Positions 43,920-55,785 of a DNA stretch of 64,000 nucleotides are shown piece after piece. Made by a program: the position numbers and the translations under genes. The first letter of the stretch is position 1, and the number at the start of each line of letters is the position of its first letter. The notes beneath the pieces are model-generated. The model saw only the letters and a list, made by a program, of their open reading frames with translations. It had not been told where the DNA came from and did no database searches. This stretch comes from Cycas panzhihuaensis (taxonomy: Eukaryota > Cycadophyta): positions 101,563,741 through 101,627,740 of the forward strand of contig CM041465.1 in the NCBI GenBank assembly GCA_023213395.1. Reading direction: 5' to 3'.

Positions 43920-44713
43920 ATGTCCCAAGAATATTTCGCTTGGGAGATGAAGATATAGCTTTGTCACGCCATACCTCAAAGCCTAGAAAGTAATGGAGAA
44001 GTCCAAGATCACATCTCAAAACTTCTCTTCAAATCATTTTGGAGAACATTGATGAGCTTAGTGTCATCACCGTGATCACTAAGTCATCTACATACAAGGC
44101 AATATAAGTGACATGGTGATGGTCATGTTTGATGTACAAGTTTGGATCGGATGTGGATCGATGAAACCCATGTCTCAAAAAGTATTCATCGATTTTTGCA
44201 TACCATGCCCTAGGAGCTTGCTTCAAGCCATACAAAGCCTTCTTGAGGCGACATACCAAATGCTCCTTGCCTTGTTCCTTGTAACCGGAGGTTGCTCCAA
44301 GTATACCTCCTCTTGAAGATCGCCATTGAGGAAGGCGCCTTCACGTCCATCGATATCTGACCCATTTGCATTGTGCGGCTAGGGCCAAGAGAAGTCGATG
44401 GTGTTCATATTTGCTACAGTGCAAAGGTCTCCTCGTAATCGATTCCTTCTTGTTGTTTAAATCCCTTTGCTACAAGTCTTGCTTTCGACGCTTGAGTGTC
44501 CCATCGAATGGACTTTGGTCTTGTAGACCCATTTACAATGATTGCCTGTTTGTGTGGAGGCAATTCGACCAAGTCCCAAGTACCATTCTTATGAATGGAT
44601 TGAATCTCCTCATCCATGGCGACTTTCCAATTATCACTTTGTGAAGCCTCCGCAAAGGTAGTAGGCTCATCAATAGAAAGCACTTCACCATAAGTGCAAA
44701 GTTTGTTTGTCAC
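43920..44713 (-). pseudogene. Copia-A minus copy: reverse transcriptase
   Basis: Fragments in order: [83 protein letters not shown] and IALYVDDLVIT with an intact YVDD. At least two frameshifts separate these blocks. Confidence 0.88.
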
Positions 44714-44735
44714 GATACTTTGATGGACGTTTCCT

Positions 44736-45916
44736 TCAATGATATGACCATCCCTGCACTGCTTGAGTGTACCATTTAGGTAACTTCGAATGATGTGGCT
44801 TGAACCTCAATATCTTACGGTCTAAGTGTAGGGGTATCGGAAGATGAAGTGGAAGGTTCAAGTGGGGCAAATGAGGATGAAGTAGATGGTACGTAAGGTG
44901 CAGATGAAGAACATGGTGTGTAAGATTGAGGGAAGGGAAGTCCTCAACAATCTTTTTCCCTTTGTCAATGGGGGTTGGATTGGTGCCATATCCAACTCTT
45001 TTGATCATACTCAACAAAGATTACATCTCTTGAGAGATGTATTTTCCTCCCAATGGATCATACAATTTGTAGGCTTTGCTATGGATTGAATATCCTACAA
45101 AGATGCATTTAAGACTATGTTTGTCTAACTTAGTTCTTTGTTGATCCGTATGTGCATATATGCAAGACACGAATGTCCTCAAATGGCTAATAGTTGGCTT
45201 CTTTCCGCACCATGCCTCCTCGGGTGTGATATTGGCGATCGCGGTGTGGGACTTCGATTGGCCACATAGGTCATTGTTTGAAATGCTTCGCCCAAGAAGC
45301 TCTTGGAAGCCCTTTGCATGCATCATTGTTCGGCTTTATTAGCCAATGTTCTATTCATCCTCTCGGAGACTCCATTTCTTTGAGGAGTATGAGGAGTGTG
45401 AGTTGTCTCCGAATTCCATTATCCTTGCAAAATTGGTTGAATTCATTTGAAGTGAATTCACCTCCATTATCGACCTTAGTGTGCTAATTAAGTAGCGATT
45501 CATTTTCTACTTCCGCCTTGAACTCTTTGAATTTTGAGAAGGCTTGATTTTTGTTTTAGGAAGTAGACCCAGACTTTGTGAGAGAAGTCATCAATAAAGG
45601 ATATGTAGTACAATGCTCCTCCAAAGGAGTGGGTGGACATGGGTCCACACAAGTCGAGTGAACTAATTGCAAAGGATAAGATGCACGCCATGCTTTGCCT
45701 TTAGGAAAAGGCAGTCGATGTTGTGTCCCCATTATGCAAGCTTCGCAAAGACATTTTGAACCATACATCTTTGGAAGCCCATACACCATGTTTTTGTATC
45801 TCATCTGCTTGATTGTCTAGGCTTAAATGTCCTAGACGTTGATGCCATAACTGAATTTTTGACAAAGATGTGAAACCAGAGTAAGCAGAATCAAGAGTAA
45901 TATTATTGGCATCCAA
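44736..45916 (-). pseudogene. Copia-A minus copy: integrase
   Basis: IQLWHQRLGHLSLDN and CEACIMGTQHRLPFPKGKAW (pre-integrase zinc module, 45916-45701), SFGGALYYISFIDDFSHKVWVYF with an intact first-Asp IDD region (about 45640-45570), EEAWCGKKPTISHLRTF (about 45230) and KCIFVGYSIHSKAYKLYDP. Several frameshifts. Confidence 0.85.
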
Positions 45917-46017
45917 CTTGTAAAGACCTTGATCCTCATAGGCTGACTACAATCGATCATCTTTGTCACGAATGATACATTTCCCATTTTTGAATAATGC
46001 GCTCATGTGTTGCTTGT

Positions 46018-46532
46018 TCATCGGCTAACGAGAGCGATTCTTCTCCATAGAAGAAATGAAGTAGGCATCAACTTTGGGAAATGATAAGGAAGGATTTTAG
46101 GAGAGTGAAAAGGAGCTATGGTGCCTATTCCCGAAACCTCAACTGATTCAGCATTTCCAAAGGTTACTAAATGACCTTTGCCTTCCTTGATGTTGCATAG
46201 GAGTTCTTCACTCCACATCATATGTCGAGTAGCTCTGAATCGATAATCCAAGTGTTGTCAACCTTGGATGATTGGAATGCACAAAATAGTTTGTCGTCAT
46301 TGGCAACGATTATAATGGCGTTGGTAGCCATTTCTTTGACCCCCTCCTTGTGGACCTCCTCGATAGGCACCTCGATTTGGTCGAGGGGAAAGCTAACGAT
46401 CATTCTTTGGAATCTCTGTTGGGCTGTTGTCGTGGGCTGCTGCATCTTTGACCTTGTGGGTGTCTTCTTGTCTTTGACCTTGTGGGTGTTCTTCTTCTTT
46501 GTTTGCGAAGATTTGCTTGCTTCTTTTTGCAT
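46018..46532 (-). pseudogene. Copia-A minus copy: protease
   Basis: WIIDSELLDI in one frame and MDYRFRATRHMMWSEELL in another mark the DSGASRHM active-site region, broken by a frameshift within the motif. NIKEGKGHLVTFGN and GIGTIAPF match the Copia-A+ protease. Confidence 0.8.
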
Positions 46533-47260
46533 TCAGTGCAATGTGGCGGGAATGCCACAATAATGGCAAATGACATTGGTCTTGGAAGATCCAATGTTCA
46601 TGTTTCCAAAGCCTTTGTGAATGCAAAGTGTTGGATTTTTGAATTGTCTTTGCCTTTCTTTGTGAAAGCACACGATGTAGATGGTTCTTCATTATCCTTA
46701 GCATAAATTTGTTCTTCTTGAAGCAATAAGCTTTCAAGTTGATTGGTATCATCCCCTAAGTGAACCATCTCGTGTAGTTGATGATATGAAGCCATTGTAG
46801 TCCTTTGGTAGTGCTTTTGTGATGGAGGCTACGATTTCATCTCTTGTAGGTGGACTACCCAAAGTAGTTAATTCATTACAAACCTCCTTAATAGAGGACA
46901 TGAATGCCGTCATTGGCTTTACAAATTTAATGGAGTACAATTTAGCTTTTATCATCAAAATGCGAGCTTCATCTCGCCTTTCATACAAAGAGGACAAGGT
47001 GTCCCATGCTTCTTTAGAAGATAGTGTAAGAAATATTTTGATCTACATGTATGTCCACAACCATTCGAATGAATGCCAAAGCAATTTCGTCTTTGGCCTC
47101 CCATGCAAACAACACTTTGAACATCCACAGTGCGGTTTGATTATCATTAATCACAAGTGTAGGATTGGGGATTCTTCCGTAAACATATCCCGAACTCATT
47201 CATTATCAAGAGATTTTTGTGATTCTTTTCCATTCTTGATAGTTAGCTTGTCCTATTAGC
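46533..47260 (-). pseudogene. Copia-A minus copy: gag
   Basis: MSSLYERRDEARILMIKAKLYSIKFVKPM, SITKALPKDYNGFISSTTRDGS and LLLQEEQIYAKDNEEPST correspond to Copia-A+ gag. The zinc knuckle begins CHYCGIPA but is then frameshifted, losing the His and last Cys. The N-terminus is broken around 47200. Confidence 0.83.
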
Positions 47261-48989
47261 CTTATGGTACAAGCATTTAGCATTTGTATGGCGACCATCT
47301 TTCCACTTGAGTAACACTTGAAGCTAGCGAGATAACTTGGAAGTCTCAAGAGCTTTGTCGCTTAAGATCCACCTTCAAACAACACCACTAGTCCCGATCT
47401 TACAAGAAGATCCAACAACCAATGGGGTGAAGAGAAGTGGAGGACTACGCTAATGAGGTGGAGAACCAAGTTAAATCTAGGACAAAGCGGTAGGGTTGAT
47501 CTGCATGGACGTACCATGCTTTCCACAGGATTCACATTAATAACACCCTTTTCGAACCTCCTTTCCTTCAAGCAACCTTAATTGTCGTTACCTTGACTGC
47601 AGTCGGTTGGTCCCCTAGGGAATGCACCAAGCTTAAGGTTAATTCGGAGGCAAGGTTTGAACCTTTTCGAGCCTCCCGAACAGATTTTTAAGTTCACTTT
47701 TAAATAAGTGTGAGTGAATCTTCTTACTTGGATTTTCTTTATGCCTTTTGGCTTACAATGAAAGAGCACAAAAGCAGGATAAGTGCTTTAGATCCAAGTA
47801 TGTATGCTTGAGTACAATGATGAAGTACTTTTGAGTACTAAAACAAAATGTAAGGAACCTTTGATGGCGATGTGATGGGTTCCTTTTAAGCTCCTAAGCG
47901 ATGAAGTGATGAAAATGTACTCAAGAAATTGCTCCAAAGTCCAACACAAGCTCCACACAGTTGTTGAGACTTAAAATGTCTCAACCATCCAACAAAAACA
48001 AGTGATTTTATTACTTTTCTCAATGAGCCTTCTTTTTGAGCGAAGAAGGGCAAGGTCACCATGCAAGGTGCCAAAAAGCGAGTTTAGGTGATAAGTTTCT
48101 TCACCTTTACAATGAAAACATTCCTCTTGATCACAATAATTAAGCCTAATGACCGAAAGTGTAAAAAAAGGCTTAAAGCGGTGAGTACACAAGTACTTTT
48201 GAGAATCAAGAGAGTTAATGTAGAAAAACTTTAAGTAAGCCAGTATAAGTTGAGAAATTAAAAAACTCTTAAAGTCTTTTACAATTTTTCCCCTTAAGAA
48301 ATTTTAAAAAACTTCAAAAGAGAATTCTTATGAGCATAAAATATGCAAAAAAGAATCTTTGGAGGGAGGACTGGCGGTCTTATAGCGATGATGATTTGGT
48401 ATGATGAGTTGGGTGACAAGATGCCGGTGGCGGCGGTAGATGATTGTGATTTGCCTCAAATCTTGTTGGGCGTGATGTGACATTGGAAATGAAGGTGCTT
48501 CAAGTGGGTGATGAGTTGGCAATTTGTGACGGTGGCGGTAGGTGATTAGATACTGTGTCTTGTTGTGTAGAGGGATGGTGGCGTACGATCAAAATGGTGG
48601 CGACTAGAGAATAGTTGCGATGGCCTTAAGCTGGAATGACAAGAGGCAATTTGTGAATGGTATTTGGTGGCGACTTGATGAGTAGCGATTTCCTCGAATC
48701 TTGTTGGGCAAAGTAAGCAAAGACGGTGAGGTGGCGATATATTGATGAGCCTTTGTCTTCAAAAGGTGGTGGAATAATGACTAGGCAATTTGGCGATCTG
48801 CCTATTTGGCGATGTATTGATGAGTGGTGTCTTCAAAAAGCGGTGGAATACTTCTTCAAGTCTTGTACAGCAGTGACACCGGATCTTCCTTCTGGTGGCG
48901 GTCAAAGTCTTGAGCTCTTGACTTGGCGATGTCCGACCAATGTGACAGAGATAACAAAGAAACTAATATGCTCAAACAGAGACCATTAG
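47261..48989 (-). other. Leader of the Copia-A minus copy
   Basis: 1.7 kb without coding signal. From about 48390 to 48930 it is dominated by repeated GGTGGCG, TGGCGAT and GATGAGT words. One 40-bp sentence (GGCGAT.TATTGATGAG....TGTCTTCAAAA.G.GGTGGAATA) occurs near 48734 and again near 48813. Confidence 0.55.
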
Positions 48990-48999
48990 CTCGATACCA
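48989..48999 (-). other. Primer-binding site of the Copia-A minus copy
   Basis: The minus strand reads TTTGGTATCGAGC just inside the 5' LTR (plus GCTCGATACCAAA ending at 49001), an initiator tRNA-Met complement with one base deviating from TGGTATCAGAGC. Confidence 0.8.
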
Positions 49000-49001
49000 A
49001 A

Positions 49002-49580
49002 TGTAGTCAATGGGCATTAGGCCACATTGATCCCAAGATCATAAATATAATCACAATACAATAAATGCATGAAAGCATGAGAGCATAAAAGCATAAAGCG
49101 AAATATAGGAGCAAGAGAAAATGATACCCAATATGTGGAGTTGGAATTGGTCCAACCTCCCAAGTAGAAAATAGCTTGATTAGCAACCGATAGCATAACA
49201 ATACAACTCCAACTCTCCTCTTATGGACAATGAGGAGAGGTCTCCTTATATAGAGTGAAATGAAAGACCTAAGTCCTTGGATGTTTGACAAGTGTCAAAT
49301 ATCCAAGATACATCACATGGATCATGAGCAAAAGTGCTTGGATCCTCACCTAAGGCCTTGGATGTTTGACAAGTGTCAAACATCCAAGATACATCACTTG
49401 GAATATTCAAACAAGTGCATGAGGGTCCATTGACCCTTTTGTGACAACGTTGTGTCACTAGAAAGAATGTGGGTGTGCACTTTATCACTTAAGTGATAAG
49501 TCACCCCTAAAGTATAAAGTGCATATATTACATGAAAAATAAATGTACATTCACTTAACATTTAAACATAAGGTTTAACA
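49002..49580 (-). repeat. 5' LTR of the Copia-A minus copy
   Basis: 579 bp, nearly identical to 42574-43152, with the same internal 81-bp-period duplication, so the duplication predates insertion. Palindrome at 49482-49499; perfect hairpin at 49358-49387. Confidence 0.92.
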
Positions 49581-49585
49581 GAAAG

Positions 49586-49891
49586 AACCAACTTATTTGT
49601 AAGACCAGTGTTTGGATTGGACATTCCAAATGCAGATGCTTTAGTAGATGATTGACAAGCAAAGATACATGGGAATCTGTTTCCCTACCTTGCCACACAT
49701 ACAAGTAGACACTACATATGCCCTTGCGTTTGTGGCGCCTTTAGTCTTTACAGTTCCAAGTCTTCAATTAGTTTAGTCACCAACACAATGTGACTCTACA
49801 ATAACACCAACACCATTAGTGATACCTACGTTAATGAGTCAAGAATAGGAAATATAATTTGACCATTGCCCTTACACCTTGCTGACAAGTG
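49586..49891. other. Gypsy-F sequence or flank between the Copia-A minus copy and Copia-C
   Basis: Continues from the TSD of the Copia-A minus copy, so its left part must be Gypsy-F sequence. No domain motif could be recognised in these 306 bp. Confidence 0.45.
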
Positions 49892-50257
49892 TGTGACGAT
49901 GTTAATGTCACATGGTCATTTCATAAAGTTAGAATTAGATAAAGTCACTTTTATGTTTGTAACTTTAGGATAAGGTGACTATGCTTAAGTCACTTAAGTG
50001 AAATGACATAAAGTTCATTTCACTGTTATTTCATGTAATCTCATCTGAATGTTATTGCGAGGGAAAACTCAAATTCCAAACCTTAATGAGCATTCTCATT
50101 ATATAAGCTAAAATTACATGGAGAGTGATCATTCTGCATTTCTCCTCTTTGAGCTCATGCTATTAGCATTTCTCTTGTTGAGTACATTGTACTTATCTCC
50201 ACTATTTGCCATTGTGTAGTGTTAGTGTACTAGATCCCTAGATCCATTCCCTCAACA
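49892..50257 (+). repeat. 5' LTR of Copia-C
   Basis: TGTGACGATG to CCCTCAACA, 366 bp. Contains CACTTAAGTG (49991-50000) and TTATATAAGC (about 50099-50108), a likely TATA box. Boundaries are supported by the solo LTR of the same family with its own TSD. Confidence 0.88.
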
Positions 50258-50259
50258 AT

Positions 50260-50272
50260 TGGTATCAGAGCC
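50260..50272 (+). other. Primer-binding site of Copia-C
   Basis: TGGTATCAGAGCC two bases after the LTR, matching initiator tRNA-Met. Confidence 0.92.
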
Positions 50273-52379
50273 ATTGGGAGGATCTTAGTGCCGCACTCAC
50301 TTGCAAGGAGATTGCAAGCTATTTTCCTTCTTCACCATTCATATGAAGTGAAGGGTTGAGATATATTTTTTAAATCCATTTTTAAAGCTCTTTTTAGTAG
50401 ATTTTTAGTATAAATTTGTATGCTGTTGTACTATTTTATTTCTGTAGATTAGAGGAAGAAGTGTGGCTGCCTAAAAGCAACCTATTTGCAGACCTAAAAG
50501 AGTACAGGAATTGTTCATCTTGTAGTAGTTTTGAACTTTCTTTTCGAGCCTCAAATTTGACATTTTTGGCCTATTTTAACCTATTTTTGGTCCATTTTTG
50601 TAGTAAAAATTAGATTTACGGCTTGCAGAAGAAGAAATCAATGATTTTCACTGATCAGAAGTAACTTTTGAAGTCTGAAATCAAATCGTATAGATGCTAT
50701 ACAAAATTCTGTATAGCGGTACGGTAAAAAAATCAAAGTGCTCAGGATCACACAAAATTTCACCAATAGGTGCGTTTTAGCTTGCTGAGCACTTTTGTCT
50801 ACTGGAGCGACGCGAGATTTCGAGGTTAAATGGGTCAAACAACCTGCTTTAGGCAACCACCCTCCAAATTTAAAAATCTTAGATCTGAAAAAATTTGAGG
50901 AGTTTTTTTCTTGCTATAATACATGTTTTTGCATCTCCTTGTCCCGATCTATCATTTGGGATAGGTCTCACATGAATCCAATGCTCTATTGAAAAGTTAT
51001 GAGCGTTTTGGCGTTTTTTAGTACATTTTGGCCGCGAGCTAAAACAGGTTTTTTTGCTTGTTTTTGATAAGACTTTTCAAAAATTTTTATATATTTGTAG
51101 AGTGCAGGCGAAGGGTAACAAATTTAAAAATTTTTAAAAATTTGTGCCATATAGCGGTACAACAAACGGTACAGTCTGCCCAATAGCAGACTTGGCTTGC
51201 TAAAAATTTGATTTTTTAGCGTACATTGTATTTATGAAATTTTTATTTTTTCTTCTTCGTTTAAAAAAAAATATTGCATGTAAGAGGGGTTTTTTTTAGA
51301 CATTTCTAACGTTTTTGGCTTTTGGAGGCCTATTTTGGTCCTTTTGTAAAAAGAACAAGGCACTTAAATCCTTTGTACTAGCCAATCATCTGGATTAGAG
51401 GAATATTTGATGATTTGGCTCATCATATGTGTATGCTTTTAATGATCGCATGCACTTGGAGACCTCACTGAGTGCCATTTGGGCACATAGAGTGCCACTT
51501 GGGCACTAGGTGGACACGTTGTCACTACACTTAGACACGGCAACAACACTTAAGTGGAGCATTTACATTCATTTACATTCAGTTTTCAGTTATTTTTACA
51601 TGTCATTCGAGAACAATTGCACTTTCCTTAAAATCAACTCATCTCGGCAACTTTATACCACCAGTTTTTGATTTGTGCGCATATTCGCCTTGGTTGAAAT
51701 AGACTAAGGTTGGCCAAAGTTCGGGTCCTAAGGGAGGTGTGAGTTTCATACCGGGTCTAGTCATAACCGGTATAATGGTGGAGGGATAGATTAACCATAA
51801 CTATAGCCTCTAATCATGGATTATCTTAATAACCATCTAGGAAAATTGAAAACCCTTAATCAAGATAATTAATTTAGTTGGGCCAATATCCGTCATAGCT
51901 GTGGGACATGCATGTACTTCTCTTTGGAGAGTATATCACTGCTTATTGGTGAACGGGGTGACAATACCTGGGCTCCACATTTACTTGGATTTCATCACCA
52001 AGTAATAGTGCAGGTATTGTGGGTGAAGGCCACTAATTACGTATACTAGAAGCCCCCATAGGCATCGACACTTCACCTACTTTGGACACAAGTTAGAGGT
52101 TTGGGTTTGTTACACATCCTACATCACTTTGGTTATCGGTTGTGTGCACCCACATGCCGGCTTCTATATAGGCCTTCTCACTTATCTTGATTAGATCACT
52201 TATACCACATACTTATTTGTGATCTCTTTGCTTCCACATCTTACATTGCTTTACATCATCATTATTCTCTGCTACATCAGGTAGACTTGTCACAAGTGTT
52301 AGTGACTCCACCTTCTTCTACTTAGTGCATTTTTATACACATTTATATAGATCACTCTTCTTCATTTTTTCACACCACC
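50273..52379 (+). other. Leader of Copia-C
   Basis: 2.1 kb between primer site and gag ATG. AT-rich, no long ORF. It contains short local repeats such as GAGTGCCA(C/T)TTGGGCAC near 51470-51510. No function seen. Confidence 0.5.
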
Positions 52380-53143
52380 ATGTCAACCAACTTCAAGCAG
52401 AATGTGAACTATACGCTAAAGGGGAAGGAGAACTGGGATGTATGGTTCACGGGAGTCAAGAACGTAGTCAAGTACAAGGGGCTCTGGCTGGACCACTTGG
52501 AGTTAACACCGACAGTACCTGCTACCGACACCACATCATAGAGTAGTGGCACACCTCCAACTCCTCCACCTAATAATCTGCAATGACAAAAGTGGATCAT
52601 TGAAGACCAGAAGATCAGAGGAGGGATCTTGCTAGTTACAGATTACTCCTTGCACGACTTGATCGATGACACATAGCATGACATTGCCTTCAAGGTCCTT
52701 GAAGTCCTCAAAAGAAATTTTGATACTCAATCAGACTTGGAGTTTGTACATATGATATTGAAGATGAACAAGATGTGAATGCAGAAAGGGTGACCACATG
52801 AAACCTTCAATGCTCTTCGTCCCATTAAACAGACCATTGATAGGGATTTTAAGACCCAATGCATATCTTGGGCCTTCCTAATTCAATCAAGTCTGCATGC
52901 CCCTAATTATAAGAACACCTTTAGGAAATCTTGATCATCCGCACATGCAAGACCCTCGACTTTGAAGCATTAGTTGAGAAGTTTATTGAACATGGCAAGA
53001 CCTTCGATACAAGCTTCTCACTTTCAGATTCACCTCCTAATGCAACCTTCGAAGCTAACATGGACGAGGAAGTATATTACACCAAACAACAAGGTCAATC
53101 TTCACACGGAGGAAGAAGAGGTTGCAGTAGAGGCAGGGGAAAG
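52380..53143 (+). pseudogene. Copia-C gag, N-terminal part
   Basis: MSTNFKQNVNYTLKGKENWD and VWFTGVKNVVKYKGLW open a gag of the GKENWD..W...... type. KVLEVLKRNFDTQSD and ETFNALRPIKQTIDRDF follow, with five or more stops and a frameshift near 52935. A Gly/Arg-rich end (EEEEVAVEAG frame, or GGRRGCSRGRGK) leads to 53143, where Gypsy-H inserted. Confidence 0.8.
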
Positions 53144-54010
53144 TGTTGACTTCTGGGGGATCTTATTACACTTACAAGATGCCTCTTTCACTTGTCAAGG
53201 TTACACAGTGCTATAGTCTAGTTCAGGATACTGTCAACATGGTCATTCATATACATTCCACATACATTTCACATATATTTCACAGAATGGTACATGTATA
53301 CGTAAATCAATACATACTCAGCAATTCATCATCACAACACAAGGAATACACCACTTTCCACGTAACTCTTCCTTTTATTAAGTAATCAAGTCAATTTACA
53401 GTGGAATGCATTCTGAGCATTCCAAAGAACATACGATCCTTGTGTTACACATGCGTACCCGGATGGTACTTATCATACGATCTTTGTTCAATTGGGCGAC
53501 ATACGTCTTGGCTTCGCACCTTTGCAAGTGATAATCGGCTCTCACCCTTGAGAGTATCCAATAGGATTGAATCACTCGGCTCTCACTCTAACCTGGTGGT
53601 TCATGCGTACCCCCTTAAGTACTCATGTTGGTACCTTTTGGCTGAAGGGTTATGACTGCCTGTCATAACCGTACCCTCGATCATCGTACCTTTTCCCTTA
53701 ATCACTTGTTTAGGCACTTTATTAATTATCCTTTGTATTAAATGCGTCCGTGCGTCGTCAGTAGTTCAACGGTCTTCCTTTGGTCCCTTTGAGTCATGCG
53801 TACTGCTTCCGCTCGGTTCCGTTCCATCGTTGGTACGTATCTGTCATACGTACCCATTCCAGGTACATACTTGTCATACGTACCTAGAATGCCAATTTCT
53901 CTGTCATTTTGCCTTGTGCGTACCTCCGTACGGTCCGTACCTGCACAACTCAGGTTACCTGACCTACCTCTGGTCTTCTCACAGCCATAGGATCATTTTA
54001 GACTCCAACA
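53144..54010 (-). repeat. 3' LTR of Gypsy-H
   Basis: TGTTGACTTCTGGGG to AGACTCCAACA on the plus strand. Very high similarity to 59859-60727 over the first 270 bp and more substitutions and small indels after that. At least 15 GTAC words, mostly inside CGTAC, GGTAC or GTACG. Confidence 0.93.
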
Positions 54011-54106
54011 GCTACCCCGGGTCAACAGTTATGGGTTTGAGCATCCTTGCTCAACAAAACTCCAAAAAAATTTCAAAATTTTGAGGTGTCCCTCCCCCGC
54101 TCTGTC

Positions 54107-55230
54107 TCAAGGCGGCTCCTGCTGCCTCTGTCCTCCCAAAATCTCCTCATTTATCTGTGTCAGGGTGGCAATAATAGCATCCTTCTCTTTTATTTTGTCC
54201 TGAAGGGCAGTTATCTCAGCTTTATACCCTTCCTCCATTTCCTGAATCATTTGAATTATAGGTCCCGCTTTGTCCTGTGGTGTAGGAGGTGCTGAAGGTT
54301 CCCCTGCCTCCGTTGCCTGTGGGAAGTCTTCCCATTCTTCCCAGGATGCTTCTGCTTCTTCTTCCTCCTCCTCTGATTCTTCTTCTCCCTTCTTCCTCTT
54401 TCCTCGTCGATGGACAACCTGTTTTGTTCGAAGGGGAATGGATGTTCCTGGTGTCTTCTGTAGCCAGGTAAGTACCTTTTGCATCTGTTTTTGTACTTTC
54501 CTCTTTGCTTCCAGACTGTTCACTGCGTTTGGGAATTCTGCTGCCCATTGTTAATGATTGGCTCTCGTAGAGAAATAGTGGTCCTGGTTAGCTGCACCTC
54601 TGGACACTGGTAGAATAAAATTGCCAAAAGCAATGAAGGATGGCGGAATGGGTGTGTCCTAATCTCCTTTAGCTGCTGCCTCATGTTTTCCGCCAAGAAT
54701 TCAGACCAATTCATCTTTTCCCTGTCTCAGATTTTCAGCAACACCTGCATCATGCCTCCCTGAATGTAGGTGTATTTCCGTTTGGACAAAAACCTGGAAT
54801 TGATCACTTTGGCCACCCACTGAAGTCTAGCTTCCATGATGTCTGCTACACAGATTCCGCCGACATAATCTGAGTGTTGGGTTGGCGTAATTCTCTCAAT
54901 CACATTTCTCGGTCCACTTCTGACCTTTTTGTTCCCAGTGGAACCTCTCCTTCATTGGGAAGTCTGGTAATGGTATGGACTATGTCTGCGTCCATTTTGG
55001 CCTTCCTGCTGTCCTCCTTCAGGGCCATTAGGATTTGGTCCATGAGTTCGGGGTCATAGTACATAGGGTTCTGATGATGTAGTCTCCCCAACCTACACCT
55101 TAACCACGGCACGAAATAGATTTGGTAGGGCTTGTAGCTTCTGCTTGAGCTTCGGTATATAGGCCTCCACAGTACCTGCTGTCCTCATCTTGGTGTGGAG
55201 TCCCCGGAGATAAGAAAGAAAACCTAAGCA
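54107..55230 (-). pseudogene. Gypsy-H additional 3' ORF, frameshifted
   Basis: Minus-strand blocks in order: GTVEAYIPKLKQKLQALPNLF; DPELMDQILMALKEDSRKAK; then LQWVAKVINSRFLSKRKYTY and MNWSEFLAENMRQQLKEI with HPFRHPSLLLAILFYQC; and a 138-residue open frame with a poly-Glu tract and a coiled coil (MEEGYKAEITALQDKIKEKD) ending QRQQEPP. Sense orientation, downstream of pol, matches the position of extra ORFs in some Tat/Athila-type elements. The protein family itself is not recognised. At least two frameshifts and one stop. Confidence 0.6.
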
Positions 55231-55473
55231 TACAAATCGGAACCCTAAATGCGTACCTCACGAGGCAGCTTGCCGTTTTTGTGTCTCTGCGTACTGAGAT
55301 GCGTACCGGAGCGAATTCTTTGCGTTCTGTGCCGTACGGATGTCTGGCGAATTTTTAGGAGTCTGTTCCGCTCTGCGTATTGCACGGGAATGCTCGCAGG
55401 TACGTAATGATTTGTCGTTTTGCGGAATTTTGTCTTATACATGCCCTCGGTACGTATAGTGTTGAGAGTCTCC

Positions 55474-55785
55474 ATTATGCGTACTCGATTACGTACGTTC
55501 TTGGTATGTAAAATGTAACCAAGCACTTGAGTATATTTTCCACAGTGTGTACCCGACTATGTACTTTTTTTGGTACGTATAATGTAACCATTTAACTTAC
55601 TTTCCTTTGCACTGTGCGTACTTGCCTGTGTACTTTTCAGGTACGTATAATGTAATTGAGCTACTTAATTTTCATTTACACTGTGCGTACCTGACTGCGT
55701 ACTTTTCAGGTACGTATAGTGTAATTCCGAGTCACTTTTTTGAACTGTGCGTACTTTAGTGTATTTCCTTGGTATGTATAGTGTA
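55474..55785 (-). repeat. Tandem repeat in the Gypsy-H 3' region, about 68-bp unit
   Basis: Five diverged units begin near 55474, 55543, 55611, 55680 and 55744. On the plus strand each reads (C)TGTGCGTAC..G..TGTGTACTTTTCAGGTACGTATA(A/G)TGTAA followed by an AT-rich spacer. The middle two are closest. It sits between the pol ORF and the extra 3' ORF region. Confidence 0.8.

Larger units (their letters stand above)
42574..49580 (-). mobile_element. Copia-A minus copy: full-length Ty1/copia (7.0 kb)
   Basis: 579-bp LTRs at 42574-43152 and 49002-49580 with TSD GAAAG (42569-42573, 49581-49585). The minus strand carries gag, protease, integrase, reverse transcriptase and RNase H in Copia order, related to Copia-A+ throughout (for example [29 protein letters not shown]-type protease). 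The U5 half of the LTR and the leader differ from Copia-A+, so the two are subfamilies. Multiple frameshifts and stops. Confidence 0.93.

Noticed and set aside
42569-53143. The same TSD, GAAAG, for the Copia-A minus copy and Gypsy-H, suggesting one joint event.
   Set aside because: The two elements belong to different superfamilies, are inserted in different host elements, and each has its own GAAAG on both sides. A shared 5-mer is a coincidence or mild target preference.
54270-54554. Plus-strand Ser-rich open frame.
   Set aside because: It is the antisense shadow of the poly-Glu tract (GAAGAA... codons) in the minus-strand extra ORF of Gypsy-H.
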